The translations under genes were made by a program, and so were the position numbers. Below, piece by piece: positions 1 through 6,252 of a stretch of DNA of 15,637 bases (position 1 is its first letter; the number at the start of each line of letters is the position of its first letter). Source of the stretch: Candidatus Phycorickettsia trachydisci. GTDB taxonomy: Bacteria > Pseudomonadota > Alphaproteobacteria > Rickettsiales > Rickettsiaceae. Location of the stretch: the NCBI GenBank assembly GCA_945875085.1, contig CAMCJU010000006.1:1-15637 (forward strand), in the 5' to 3' direction. Below the pieces are notes generated by a model. That model had not been told where the DNA came from and searched no databases. It worked only from the letters and a program-made list of their open reading frames with translations.

Positions 1-585
1 AAACTTGCATTAACAACTTTTGCTTTAACCATGGCTCAAAATACTTATGCTCTTTCTGCAAGTAAGTTATCGGAGAGTGACAGCAATGCCGCTAGAACTA
101 CTCTAAACTTGATCGATACTCACATTAGTTTTGCAGTAGGAGAGGCTAATACCTTATATCGAAATAGTACTACAAATAATATGCCTTATAGCGCCGTTAG
201 CTCATCAGTTGCTAAAGATCTGATTGTAAACGCTACTGCTTCCTTTTACTTGAAGACGTTAAATATTACGAATTCTAGAAACGTGCAAATCCAGTTTGTC
301 GACAGTGGCGCAGGTGCTAGGACCGACAACGGCACAAAAGTTAATATATTTGAAGGTCTATTGGGCAAAAGGATACTACTTGTGCCGGTTGTGGCTGCTG
401 GCGACATCTCGATTGGTTCATGGGAGTGCTTGACAGATGCCGATGCCGGAGTTAAGGGCTTCGTAGGGCAAGTAGAAACTTCCAGTGGTACTAGATCACT
501 TATTGCTGATTATAGTGATAATGAATATTTAGGAAACTGTAAATACATCACTAAAGCACTTATGGATAATGAGTGGAAGCCATAA
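1..585 (+). CDS. Type IV pilin-like protein, 5' end cut by window edge
   Basis: The frame is open from the first base, so the gene starts upstream of the window; 194 residues are visible. An ATG at 31 lies in frame, but it has no ribosome binding site and falls within a hydrophobic stretch (LALTTFALTMA) that looks like the end of an N-terminal membrane helix, so I do not take it as the start. The C-terminal half resembles the globular domain of type IV pilins: alternating beta-strand-like segments, an LLGKRILLVP strand, then a WEC motif and a second cysteine in YLGNCKY. These two cysteines would form the disulfide that closes the pilin D-region. The prepilin leader and cleavage site cannot be seen. 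The next gene encodes an MshL-type secretin, which supports a pilus or type II secretion context. The family call is from pattern only; another secreted protein with a C-terminal disulfide remains possible. Confidence 0.55.
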   Translation, partial: KLALTTFALTMAQNTYALSASKLSESDSNAARTTLNLIDTHISFAVGEANTLYRNSTTNNMPYSAVSSSVAKDLIVNATASFYLKTLNITNSRNVQIQFVDSGAGARTDNGTKVNIFEGLLGKRILLVPVVAAGDISIGSWECLTDADAGVKGFVGQVETSSGTRSLIADYSDNEYLGNCKYITKALMDNEWKP

Positions 586-588
586 GTT

Positions 589-635
589 GCTAAAGCTTCC
601 CCTTTTTCAAGGGTATTTAGCCAATCTTAATTTTT
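589..635 (+). terminator. Possible terminator hairpin after the pilin gene
   Basis: Three bases after the pilin stop codon, GCTAAA (589-594) can pair with TTTAGC (616-621), enclosing an inner CCCTT/AAGGG stem (600-604 with 609-613) and a TTTC tetraloop. A run of five T follows at 631-635. The T-run is about nine bases away from the stem, so this is not a textbook intrinsic terminator, but the position directly after the stop fits transcript end formation or 3' protection. Confidence 0.4.
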
Positions 636-651
636 ACCGCGCCAACGACAA

Positions 652-775
652 ATTTCCTTGAAGAAGATTTCCTCAAGGATATTTTCTTCAAGGGGATGGC
701 CCCTAAAGAGATGTCTTTAGCTTGACTAGCTTCATAGCTAGATAAGCTACATAAAGGCATCTTCTACTCAGGGCC
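652..775. other. Highly structured intergenic element, unknown class
   Basis: This stretch is almost completely palindromic. Arm A: 652-668 pairs with 681-697 over 17 base pairs, three of them G-U, with a perfect 10-base core (CCTTGAAGAA at 656-665, TTCTTCAAGG at 684-693). Arm C: 709-718 pairs with 753-762 (one G-U), then 719-723 with 744-748, capped by CTAGCT-TCAT-AGCTAG (726-741). A short stem, GGCCC (698-702) with GGGCC (771-775), can close around arm C and stack on arm A. Competing small hairpins also exist: 656-661 with 673-678, AGGGG-ATGG-CCCCT (691-704), and CTAAAGA-GATG-TCTTTAG (703-720). It could be a leader RNA, a small RNA, or a Rickettsiales palindromic repeat. I match it to no known RNA family, and no coding frame of note crosses it. 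Confidence 0.55.
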
Positions 776-814
776 TTGCTTTCATAACTTCTTTTTAAAT
801 TATCTTTCCATTAT

Positions 815-845
815 CAAGACTTAATCTCAACTTAGCCTCAACTTA
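815..845. repeat. Three short direct repeats at 11-base spacing
   Basis: ACTTA occurs at 819-823, 830-834 and 841-845, exactly 11 bases apart. The second and third copies share the longer unit CTCAACTTA (826-834 and 837-845), and the first is the variant CAAGACTTA (815-823). The spacing puts all copies on nearly the same face of the helix, just upstream of a candidate -35 element at 849. This arrangement suits an activator or repressor binding site for the secretin gene, but it is short and in AT-rich DNA, so chance is possible. Confidence 0.4.
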
Positions 846-848
846 AAA

Positions 849-878
849 TTGCAATAATTACACATCCCAGCATTTTAT
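849..878 (+). promoter_or_regulatory. Weak candidate promoter for the secretin gene
   Basis: TTGCAA (849-854) resembles a -35 element. After an 18-base spacer, TTTTAT (873-878) is a four-of-six match to the -10 consensus. It lies about 100 bases before the secretin start and immediately downstream of the 11-base-spaced repeats. No better sigma-70-like pair was seen between 781 and 979. Confidence 0.25.
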
Positions 879-924
879 TAATCCACAAGTAGCAAAACCA
901 TTTAAATTAAAGCGGAGTCATATT

Positions 925-951
925 ATGATGGGTTTACCCAAGAGGTTCTAA
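925..951 (+). other. Eight-codon mini-ORF upstream of the secretin
   Basis: ATG ATG followed by six sense codons and TAA would encode MMGLPKRF. A purine-rich AGCGGAG (911-917) sits seven bases before the first ATG, a better ribosome binding site than the one before the secretin. The mini-ORF is out of frame with the secretin (start 980) and ends 28 bases before it. It could be a regulatory leader peptide, the remnant of an older start, or chance. Confidence 0.2.
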
Positions 952-979
952 TCTTTAAGTAAATATAAATTATAAAAAA

Positions 980-2497
980 ATGCGTATATACACGAGCATA
1001 ATAATATCATCAATCTTATTGCTAGCAGGCTGCAGCAACTCTAAATTTGCTCATCAATATAATAAAAATATTACAGAAATAAATAAATTAGATGATGACT
1101 TGTTGCCAGATTTAAACTTTGATCCGCAGCCTACTGATAAGATTTGCCTTGGCGCAGCTATTTACTCTAAAGATCTTCCCGTCGATTTGTTGCCAGTTCT
1201 ATTGTCAAAGGTCTATGGAGTAGAGATCAATTTGAGCCAAAAAAGTGATCTAAAAATTTCCTTCAATCATTCAAATGTATGTTTGGAGCAATTGTTGGGC
1301 GAATTGACTGATTTGTATAACATTGGTTTTCAAAAGACTCATTCTGGCTACAGCATGTACATTAACTCTCTTAGAACGCAATTTTTTAATTTAAATTATC
1401 ATAACTTATTGCGTGAAGGATCTTCTCAGCTTACTGTGCAAAGTAGGAGCTTTGATGCATCTCCTCTGTCAGCTGGAAGCGCTAGTTCAGACAAAAATTC
1501 TTATATTGAAACCAAGACTGCAGATAATTTTTGGACGAACGTTACTAAAAATATTCAAAATTTAATTAATTTTAACGATCCTAAGGACGTCGGTTCTAGC
1601 TTTAGTGTATATCAAGAAAGTGGAGTAATTGTGGTCAATAGCTATCCAAGGACGTTAAAAAACATTAAAAAATTCATTGATAAGATTAATGAAAATTGTC
1701 TTAAGCAGGTTAGTATTGAGGCTAGAATCCTTGAAATAACTCTAAGGGATGAATTTAGCTCTGGTATAAATTGGAACGTACTAGATGGTGCCTTTAAGGT
1801 TTCTCAGTCAGGCAAATCTTCAGATGGCGTTGGTCTTGTGACGATAAAAGCAGGCAATAAAAGTAGCTTTAATCCAATAATTACAGCTCTAGCAAATCAA
1901 GGGCATATTTCGGTGCTATCTTCTCCACGGATTTCGATATTGAATAATCAAAGAGGGGTAATAAAATTTGGTCAGGATGGGTATTATCTTACTAATGTCT
2001 CTAGTAGCTCCTCATCTTCTTCGTCATATAGCGCTAATTCAGGAAAGGATATAATTAAATCTAATATTAATCTTACGCCAATTTTTTCTGGTTTGGCACT
2101 GGATGCTACTGCAAGTATTCTTAATGAGCGGGAAGTGATTTTGCACATACATCCTACTATTACCAGCGTTGACGAGATGGACAAGACTATAACTGTCGAT
2201 GACAAGACATCAACTCTTCCCTTGGCGGTAATTAAAAGCCGCGAAGCTGATACCGTAGTTAGGGCAATCAGTGGGGAGATAGTCATCATTGGTGGGTTGA
2301 TGCAAAGCGACGTGGAAATGAACAGAGCCAATTTGCGTACCAACAATTCCTTTTTGAATAAAATTCTTAAAGCTTTTGGCAGTAAGGGAGATCATATTAC
2401 GAAGACTGAGTTGGTGATTTTACTGCGCCCTGTTATCGATGGTAATAATATATGGAATGATGACTTAGGTAGGTATTTAATTAAAGAGAGCGATTAG
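980..2497 (+). CDS. MshL/PilN-type secretin lipoprotein (pilus or type II secretion)
   Basis: Predicted outer-membrane secretin, the ring-shaped channel through which a type IV pilus or type II substrate leaves the cell. The first 18 residues form a lipoprotein signal with lipobox LAGC, so Cys18 would be lipidated. Residues about 55-130 form an N0/secretin-and-TonB short-domain-like region, and 135-240 an N1-like domain containing the FFNLNYHNL segment typical of MshL proteins. Residues about 245-490 are the secretin core: VSIEARILEITL (244-255), LPLAVIKSREADTVVRA (413-429), VIIGGLM (435-441) and TELVILLRP (476-484). At 505 residues the length is normal. Nine serines in a row (341-349) occupy the variable low-complexity loop found in MshL homologues. 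No clear ribosome binding site precedes the ATG, and an in-frame stop at 956-958 excludes an earlier start. It lies downstream of the pilin-like gene; no ATPase or inner-membrane pilus gene is in the window. Confidence 0.85.
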   Translation: MRIYTSIIISSILLLAGCSNSKFAHQYNKNITEINKLDDDLLPDLNFDPQPTDKICLGAAIYSKDLPVDLLPVLLSKVYGVEINLSQKSDLKISFNHSNVCLEQLLGELTDLYNIGFQKTHSGYSMYINSLRTQFFNLNYHNLLREGSSQLTVQSRSFDASPLSAGSASSDKNSYIETKTADNFWTNVTKNIQNLINFNDPKDVGSSFSVYQESGVIVVNSYPRTLKNIKKFIDKINENCLKQVSIEARILEITLRDEFSSGINWNVLDGAFKVSQSGKSSDGVGLVTIKAGNKSSFNPIITALANQGHISVLSSPRISILNNQRGVIKFGQDGYYLTNVSSSSSSSSSYSANSGKDIIKSNINLTPIFSGLALDATASILNEREVILHIHPTITSVDEMDKTITVDDKTSTLPLAVIKSREADTVVRAISGEIVIIGGLMQSDVEMNRANLRTNNSFLNKILKAFGSKGDHITKTELVILLRPVIDGNNIWNDDLGRYLIKESD

Positions 2498-2522
2498 TCA
2501 AGAAGGATTATCTAGGTTTTTT

Positions 2523-3224
2523 TTAAGTAAATGCTATGCAAAGCACAAAAACTTTGGCTGCATATTTTTTTAGCTCATGTGCGCATATTTTTGCCGTACT
2601 GCCTGTTGTTAGCACGTCATCTACTAAAATAGTTTTTTTGCCTTGAATTTTGGCGCTATTTTTAATAGCAAAGCTGTTTTTCAGATTATTTTCACGCTCT
2701 TTGCGCGATAGCCAGGCCTGCGGTTTGCTCCACTTTATTTTTAGGAGAACATCTGGCAGAATGGGTTTTTGCGCAATCGTTGCTAGCGCTTTTGCAAGAA
2801 TAAAAGCTTGATTGTAAAACCTGAGCATTCTTTTAAATCTATGCATTGGCACAGGCAATATCAGGTCAAAAGTTGCTATTTCTTCTTTGTAAGTATTGAA
2901 AATTATTTTGGCAAAAGCTTTGGCCAGAATTGTTTTGTCGTAGTATTTAAGATTATGGATTAGTTTTTTGCTGGTATCGTCGAATTGGAGTGCTGCTCTT
3001 GCTAAATCGTATAATGGAGGTTTTTGCAGGCATTTCAAACAACAGGGATCTAAAACGCTAAATGCCAAACTTCTGCCGCAAATCTGGCAAAAAGGTTTAG
3101 TAATAAAGTTGAGCTTATTCCAGCAACTTGGGTAAAATGAGAATTCTGCTACTACTGCTTCGTCGCAAGATAGGCATTTAGGCGGCAAGATATAGTCCAG
3201 GATATTTGAGAGGTAGCGTTTCAA
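2523..3224 (-). CDS. comF: ComF-family phosphoribosyltransferase-like protein
   Basis: ComF proteins combine an N-terminal zinc ribbon with a type I phosphoribosyltransferase fold and are needed for DNA uptake in competent bacteria; their reaction is not settled. The PRPP-binding motif VDDVLTTGST is at 201-210, and the family segment PVPMHRFKRMLRFYNQ at 124-139 shows Phe in place of the usual Gly of RGFNQ. The cysteine-rich part starts with Cys17/Cys20 and Cys34, but the expected partner of Cys34 is Tyr31. A second cluster has Cys46, Cys49, Cys61/62 and Cys65. Length (233 residues) is typical. The only upstream start in frame is TTG, without a ribosome binding site. It lies downstream of tRNA-Ile on the same strand and may be read from the tRNA promoter. 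Confidence 0.88.
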   Translation of the reverse strand: MKRYLSNILDYILPPKCLSCDEAVVAEFSFYPSCWNKLNFITKPFCQICGRSLAFSVLDPCCLKCLQKPPLYDLARAALQFDDTSKKLIHNLKYYDKTILAKAFAKIIFNTYKEEIATFDLILPVPMHRFKRMLRFYNQAFILAKALATIAQKPILPDVLLKIKWSKPQAWLSRKERENNLKNSFAIKNSAKIQGKKTILVDDVLTTGSTAKICAHELKKYAAKVFVLCIAFT

Positions 3225-3299
3225 GGGTAATTTTGTTTGGAATAAATTTTTAAGTGGACTTTTTAAGTGAATTTTTCAACTCAAGCAGGAGTAATATAA

Positions 3300-3376
3300 T
3301 GGTGGGCCCGAGAAGACTTGAACTTCCGACCTCACGCTTATCAGGCGTGTGCTCTAACCAACTGAGCTACAGGCCC
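3300..3376 (-). tRNA. tRNA-Ile (anticodon GAT), CCA encoded
   Basis: On the minus strand the sequence folds as a full cloverleaf. The acceptor stem pairs GGGCCTG with CGGGCCC (one G-U). The D arm has GCTC/GAGC, the anticodon arm is CACGC-CTGATAA-GCGTG with anticodon GAT, and the T arm contains TTCAAGT. The mature 74-base body is 3303-3376, and the 3' CCA is encoded at 3302-3300. It stands alone rather than inside a 16S-23S spacer, which fits the split rRNA operons of Rickettsiales. A strong promoter lies about 40 bases upstream. Confidence 0.96.
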
Positions 3377-3382
3377 ATTTTA

Positions 3383-3404
3383 CAAATCAATTTGCAAATC
3401 AATT
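3383..3404. repeat. Tandem CAAATCAATT repeat in the tRNA leader
   Basis: CAAATCAATT occurs at 3383-3392 and again at 3395-3404, a 12-base period. The palindrome ATTTGCAAAT (3390-3399) spans the junction. It lies between the tRNA-Ile promoter and the tRNA 5' end, so it would be in the precursor that RNase P removes. It may be only low-complexity spacer. Confidence 0.35.
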
Positions 3405-3418
3405 AATCTACCTAATAA

Positions 3419-3446
3419 ATTGTATCCTAAAACAAATTTAAGTCAA
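3419..3446 (-). promoter_or_regulatory. Promoter for tRNA-Ile (and perhaps comF)
   Basis: On the minus strand, TTGACT (3446-3441, five of six to the -35 consensus) is followed after 16 bases by TACAAT (3424-3419, five of six to the -10 consensus). Transcription would begin near 3412, giving a leader of about 36 bases before the tRNA. The -35 element starts six bases after the transglycosylase stop codon. It is one of the two best promoter matches in the window. Confidence 0.7.
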
Positions 3447-3451
3447 GGCAT

Positions 3452-4061
3452 TTAATTTATTCTTGACCTTTTATGACGTATGTTTTTATTAGTATAGTAC
3501 TGGACTATGGCTTTTTTATTTTCATCCAAATTGCCAGCTATTTTAAAAACTGATTGACTGTATTTTTCCCCTAACTTTGGCGTCGCTGAGTGGTAGTGGG
3601 CTATTGCCTTATGCCAATTACCAGTTTGCTCGAATTTCTTTTTAAGGAACATCGCGCTAAAATGCACATTGATGCGGGGCTCAAATGCATGTTCTACGGA
3701 TCTAAAATTATGTCCATGGTACATCCAGTTAATTTGCATGCAACCTAAATCCATATTCTTTTTGCCTTTTTTGAGTTCCATTTTGACAAAATAAGCAGCA
3801 TCAGCCTTTGTGTCAAAATAAAAAGCACGACCTTCTGAGTTCACTGTCCAGGGCCATACGATCATCTTTTTGTGTTCCGGGTGAGATTTTCCAGTCTCTT
3901 GTAGCGATATAGAATGCAGGGTATCGCGCGGGATTTGATATTTTTTTTTCAAATGTCGAAAAAAGACGCGAGCATTTAAGTGATTGAATCATTGCATAAT
4001 CAATCACTGCGTATGATATATTGGAAAATAATAAAAAAAACAATAGCAATATTATATGCAT
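3452..4061 (-). pseudogene. Secreted lytic transglycosylase (SLT), frameshifted at a poly-A tract
   Basis: Two overlapping minus-strand frames together make one protein of about 202 residues. The first frame (from ATG 4061) gives a signal peptide, MHIILLLFFLLFSNISYA, and the mature start up to STFEKK. The second frame carries the rest: YQIPRDTLHSISLQETG with the likely catalytic Glu, WPWTVNSEGRAFYF, DLGCMQIN, and AHYHSATP. All are typical of alphaproteobacterial soluble lytic transglycosylase-like proteins, which cut the peptidoglycan glycan strand. The join is at nine A on the coding strand (forward T run 3941-3949); eight A would restore the frame as EKKYQIP. The second frame alone could only start at a TTG and would lack the signal peptide. 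Beyond the run the sequence looks undamaged, so RNA polymerase slippage, a recent mutation or an assembly error are all possible. Confidence 0.75.
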
Positions 4062-4394
4062 CAGTATTTTAGGTATGATATTAAAAATAGCGTAGCTGTG
4101 CTTAACATTAAACTAAAGCCCTCATCCAAACAAGACTTAATTGAAGATTACCTTGAAATAAATCAAAAGTATTATTTAAAAGTGAAAGTTCGTGCCCCAA
4201 AGATTGACGGTAAGGCTAATGAGGCATTACTTGATCTTCTTAGTAAAAGCTTTAAAATAAAACGTTCTGATATTAGTATTATTTGTGGCTTTACAAGCCA
4301 ATATAAATCAGTTGCGATAAAAAAAATTGCATATGACTATTTAAAAATCGCATTACATAACTATATCAAATTTAAGCAACTAACTATACTTTAA
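4056..4394 (+). CDS. YggU/DUF167 family small protein
   Basis: Small alpha/beta protein of the YggU/DUF167 family, whose molecular function is unknown. The family signature APKIDGKANEALLDLLSK lies in the middle (from about residue 48), preceded by the beta-strand segment VAVLNIKLKPSSKQ and followed by the ICGFTSQYKSVAI strand. Length 112 residues is close to the usual 95-110. The only possible ATG is at 4056, and there is no ribosome binding site. That start codon overlaps the start of the divergent transglycosylase in the palindrome ATGCAT, so any leader and promoter must lie within the transglycosylase coding region. A TATGAT at 4012-4017 could be its -10 element, with no well-spaced -35. 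htpG begins three bases after the stop, so the two are probably cotranscribed. Confidence 0.85.
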   Translation: MHQYFRYDIKNSVAVLNIKLKPSSKQDLIEDYLEINQKYYLKVKVRAPKIDGKANEALLDLLSKSFKIKRSDISIICGFTSQYKSVAIKKIAYDYLKIALHNYIKFKQLTIL

Positions 4395-4397
4395 AAT

Positions 4398-6248
4398 ATG
4401 AATCCAGAGACAAGAAAATTTGATGCAGAAGTAGGAAAGGTGCTGAATTTAATGATTCATTCTTTATACACCAATAAAGAAATTTTTATGCGTGAGATAA
4501 TTTCCAACGCGTCAGACGCTTGCGATAAGCTTAGGTATCTAGCCATTTCGAATTCAGAGCTGATTAAAGATGATCCAAATTTTAAGATTACTGTTAAGCT
4601 CGATAAGGAAAAGCGCGAGCTCATCATCTCAGATAATGGTATTGGGATGGATAAGGATGATTTAATTAACCATTTGGGCACGATTGCTAAATCTGGGACC
4701 CAGGGTTTTGCGCAGGCTTTGACGGGAGATGCTAAAAAAGACACCTCTTTAATTGGTCAATTTGGGGTTGGTTTTTATTCATCCTACATGGTTGCCGATA
4801 GCGTTAGAGTGGTTTCGCGTAAAGCTGGGCAGGATAAGTCCTATATTTGGACTTCAGATGGTCTTGGTCAGTACTGCGTTGAAGAGGGGCAAAAAGACTA
4901 TCGCGGCACAGATGTAATTATGCGCATCAAGGATCAGGAGGATGATTATTTAGATCACTTCAGATTAAAGCATATAATCAAAACTTATTCCGATCATATC
5001 TCAATACCTATATATTTCATTCAAGATGATATAGAAAACCAGGTAAATGCTTCTTTTGCCATATGGACCCGTAATAAATCTGAAATTTCAGCAAGTCAGT
5101 ACCAGGAATTTTATAAAAGCACATCTTATTCTGCTGATGAGCCTTGGATGATTTTGCATAATAAAAACGAGGGCGCTATTGAGTTTACAAACTTGTTATT
5201 TATTCCAGGAGAGAAGACTTTTGATTTATTTCATCCAGACAGAAAAAGACGTGTAAAGCTTTATATTAAGAAGGTTTTTATTACTGATGAAAATATCGAG
5301 CTTGTGCCTCGTTATATGCGATTTTTGCGGGGCGTGGTTGATTGTGATAGTTTGCCGCTAAACATCAGCAGAGAAACGCTACAGCATAATCCGGTGGTAG
5401 AAAAAATCAGAGCTACTATTGTCAATCGCATCCTTGGCGAGCTGACTAAGCAAAAAGATAATGAGCGTGAAAATTACGAGCAATTCTGGCAAAATTTTGG
5501 CTCAGCAATCAAGGAGGGGTTATGCGAGGCTAACTTAGAGGCTGAAAAGCTTCTTGACATCTGTTTGTTTCGCAGTGCATTAAAAAATAAAATGATTACT
5601 CTACAAGAGTATGTTGCAGATTTCGCACATCAGCAAAAGGATATATATTATATAAGTGGCGATAATCCAGAAAAGCTACAAACCAGTCCGCAAATTGAAG
5701 GATTTAAAAAGCAAAACATAGATGTATTGCTCTTTACCGATACTGTAGATGATTTTTGGGTCAACGTCCTTAATCTCTATAAGGATTTTAGTATTAAATC
5801 AGTAACAAGAAGCAATATCGATCTTGAGCAATTTCAAGGCGATGACGCTGCGCCTAGTGCTGATCAGGAGGGTGATAAGTATGGCAACTTGATAGAATAT
5901 TTTAAATCAGTGCTAGGAGATTTGGTTAAGGATATTAAAATTTCTAAAAAGCTTGAATCTATCCCAGCGTGTCTTGTTGTTGCTGAGGGAGCTTTAGACA
6001 TAAGGATGGAGAGGTTTTTAATGGAGCAAAAGCAATTAAGCGCCATGTCTGCGAAAATTTTAGAAATCAACCCGTCTCATGGCCTTATGAGGAAGATACT
6101 AAGCGATGTTGCTCAAGGGGCTGCTGACGAGAATACTCTGGATCTTGTGAACTTGATATACGATCAAGCGTGCGTGATTGAAAATGAGCCTTTGCAGAAT
6201 CCGGCAGAATTTTGTCGTAGATTCAACAAGTTTATTCACATTAGTTAA
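4398..6248 (+). CDS. htpG: Chaperone HtpG (bacterial Hsp90)
   Basis: ATP-dependent cytosolic dimeric chaperone. The GHKL ATPase domain comes first: REIISNASDACDKLRY (32-47) with Glu33 as catalytic residue and Asn37 as Mg ligand, DNGIGM (79-84), a GTIAKSGT lid segment (94-101) and GQFGVGF (120-126). The middle domain carries LPLNISRETLQHNP with the arginine that contacts the ATP gamma-phosphate. The C-terminal dimerisation part ends in NPAEFCRRFNKFI. At 616 residues it is full length for the family. It follows the YggU gene by three bases, without a Shine-Dalgarno sequence, and ends four bases from the stop of the convergent DUF2748-like gene. No heat-shock promoter was recognised. Confidence 0.97.
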   Translation: MNPETRKFDAEVGKVLNLMIHSLYTNKEIFMREIISNASDACDKLRYLAISNSELIKDDPNFKITVKLDKEKRELIISDNGIGMDKDDLINHLGTIAKSGTQGFAQALTGDAKKDTSLIGQFGVGFYSSYMVADSVRVVSRKAGQDKSYIWTSDGLGQYCVEEGQKDYRGTDVIMRIKDQEDDYLDHFRLKHIIKTYSDHISIPIYFIQDDIENQVNASFAIWTRNKSEISASQYQEFYKSTSYSADEPWMILHNKNEGAIEFTNLLFIPGEKTFDLFHPDRKRRVKLYIKKVFITDENIELVPRYMRFLRGVVDCDSLPLNISRETLQHNPVVEKIRATIVNRILGELTKQKDNERENYEQFWQNFGSAIKEGLCEANLEAEKLLDICLFRSALKNKMITLQEYVADFAHQQKDIYYISGDNPEKLQTSPQIEGFKKQNIDVLLFTDTVDDFWVNVLNLYKDFSIKSVTRSNIDLEQFQGDDAAPSADQEGDKYGNLIEYFKSVLGDLVKDIKISKKLESIPACLVVAEGALDIRMERFLMEQKQLSAMSAKILEINPSHGLMRKILSDVAQGAADENTLDLVNLIYDQACVIENEPLQNPAEFCRRFNKFIHIS

Positions 6249-6252
6249 AGCA

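Noticed and set aside
301..480. Locally higher GC (about half of bases) in the pilin-like gene, possibly a sign of transfer
   Set aside because: Its first half is only about 38% GC and parts of recA reach a similar average, so the gene as a whole is not clearly different.
2021..2036. Serine run in the secretin (residues 341-349) as a simple-sequence repeat or phase-variable tract
   Set aside because: The serine codons are mixed (TCT, AGT, AGC, TCC, TCA, TCG), so there is no DNA repeat to slip; such loops are normal in MshL proteins.
1984..2346. A 120-codon minus-strand open frame inside the secretin gene
   Set aside because: It is the complement of the secretin core motifs, whose protein-level conservation explains the lack of stops.
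3247..3269. TTTTTAAGTG repeated twice at a 13-base period between tRNA-Ile and comF
   Set aside because: Two short AT-rich copies in spacer DNA, with no promoter or hairpin attached; chance is the simplest explanation.
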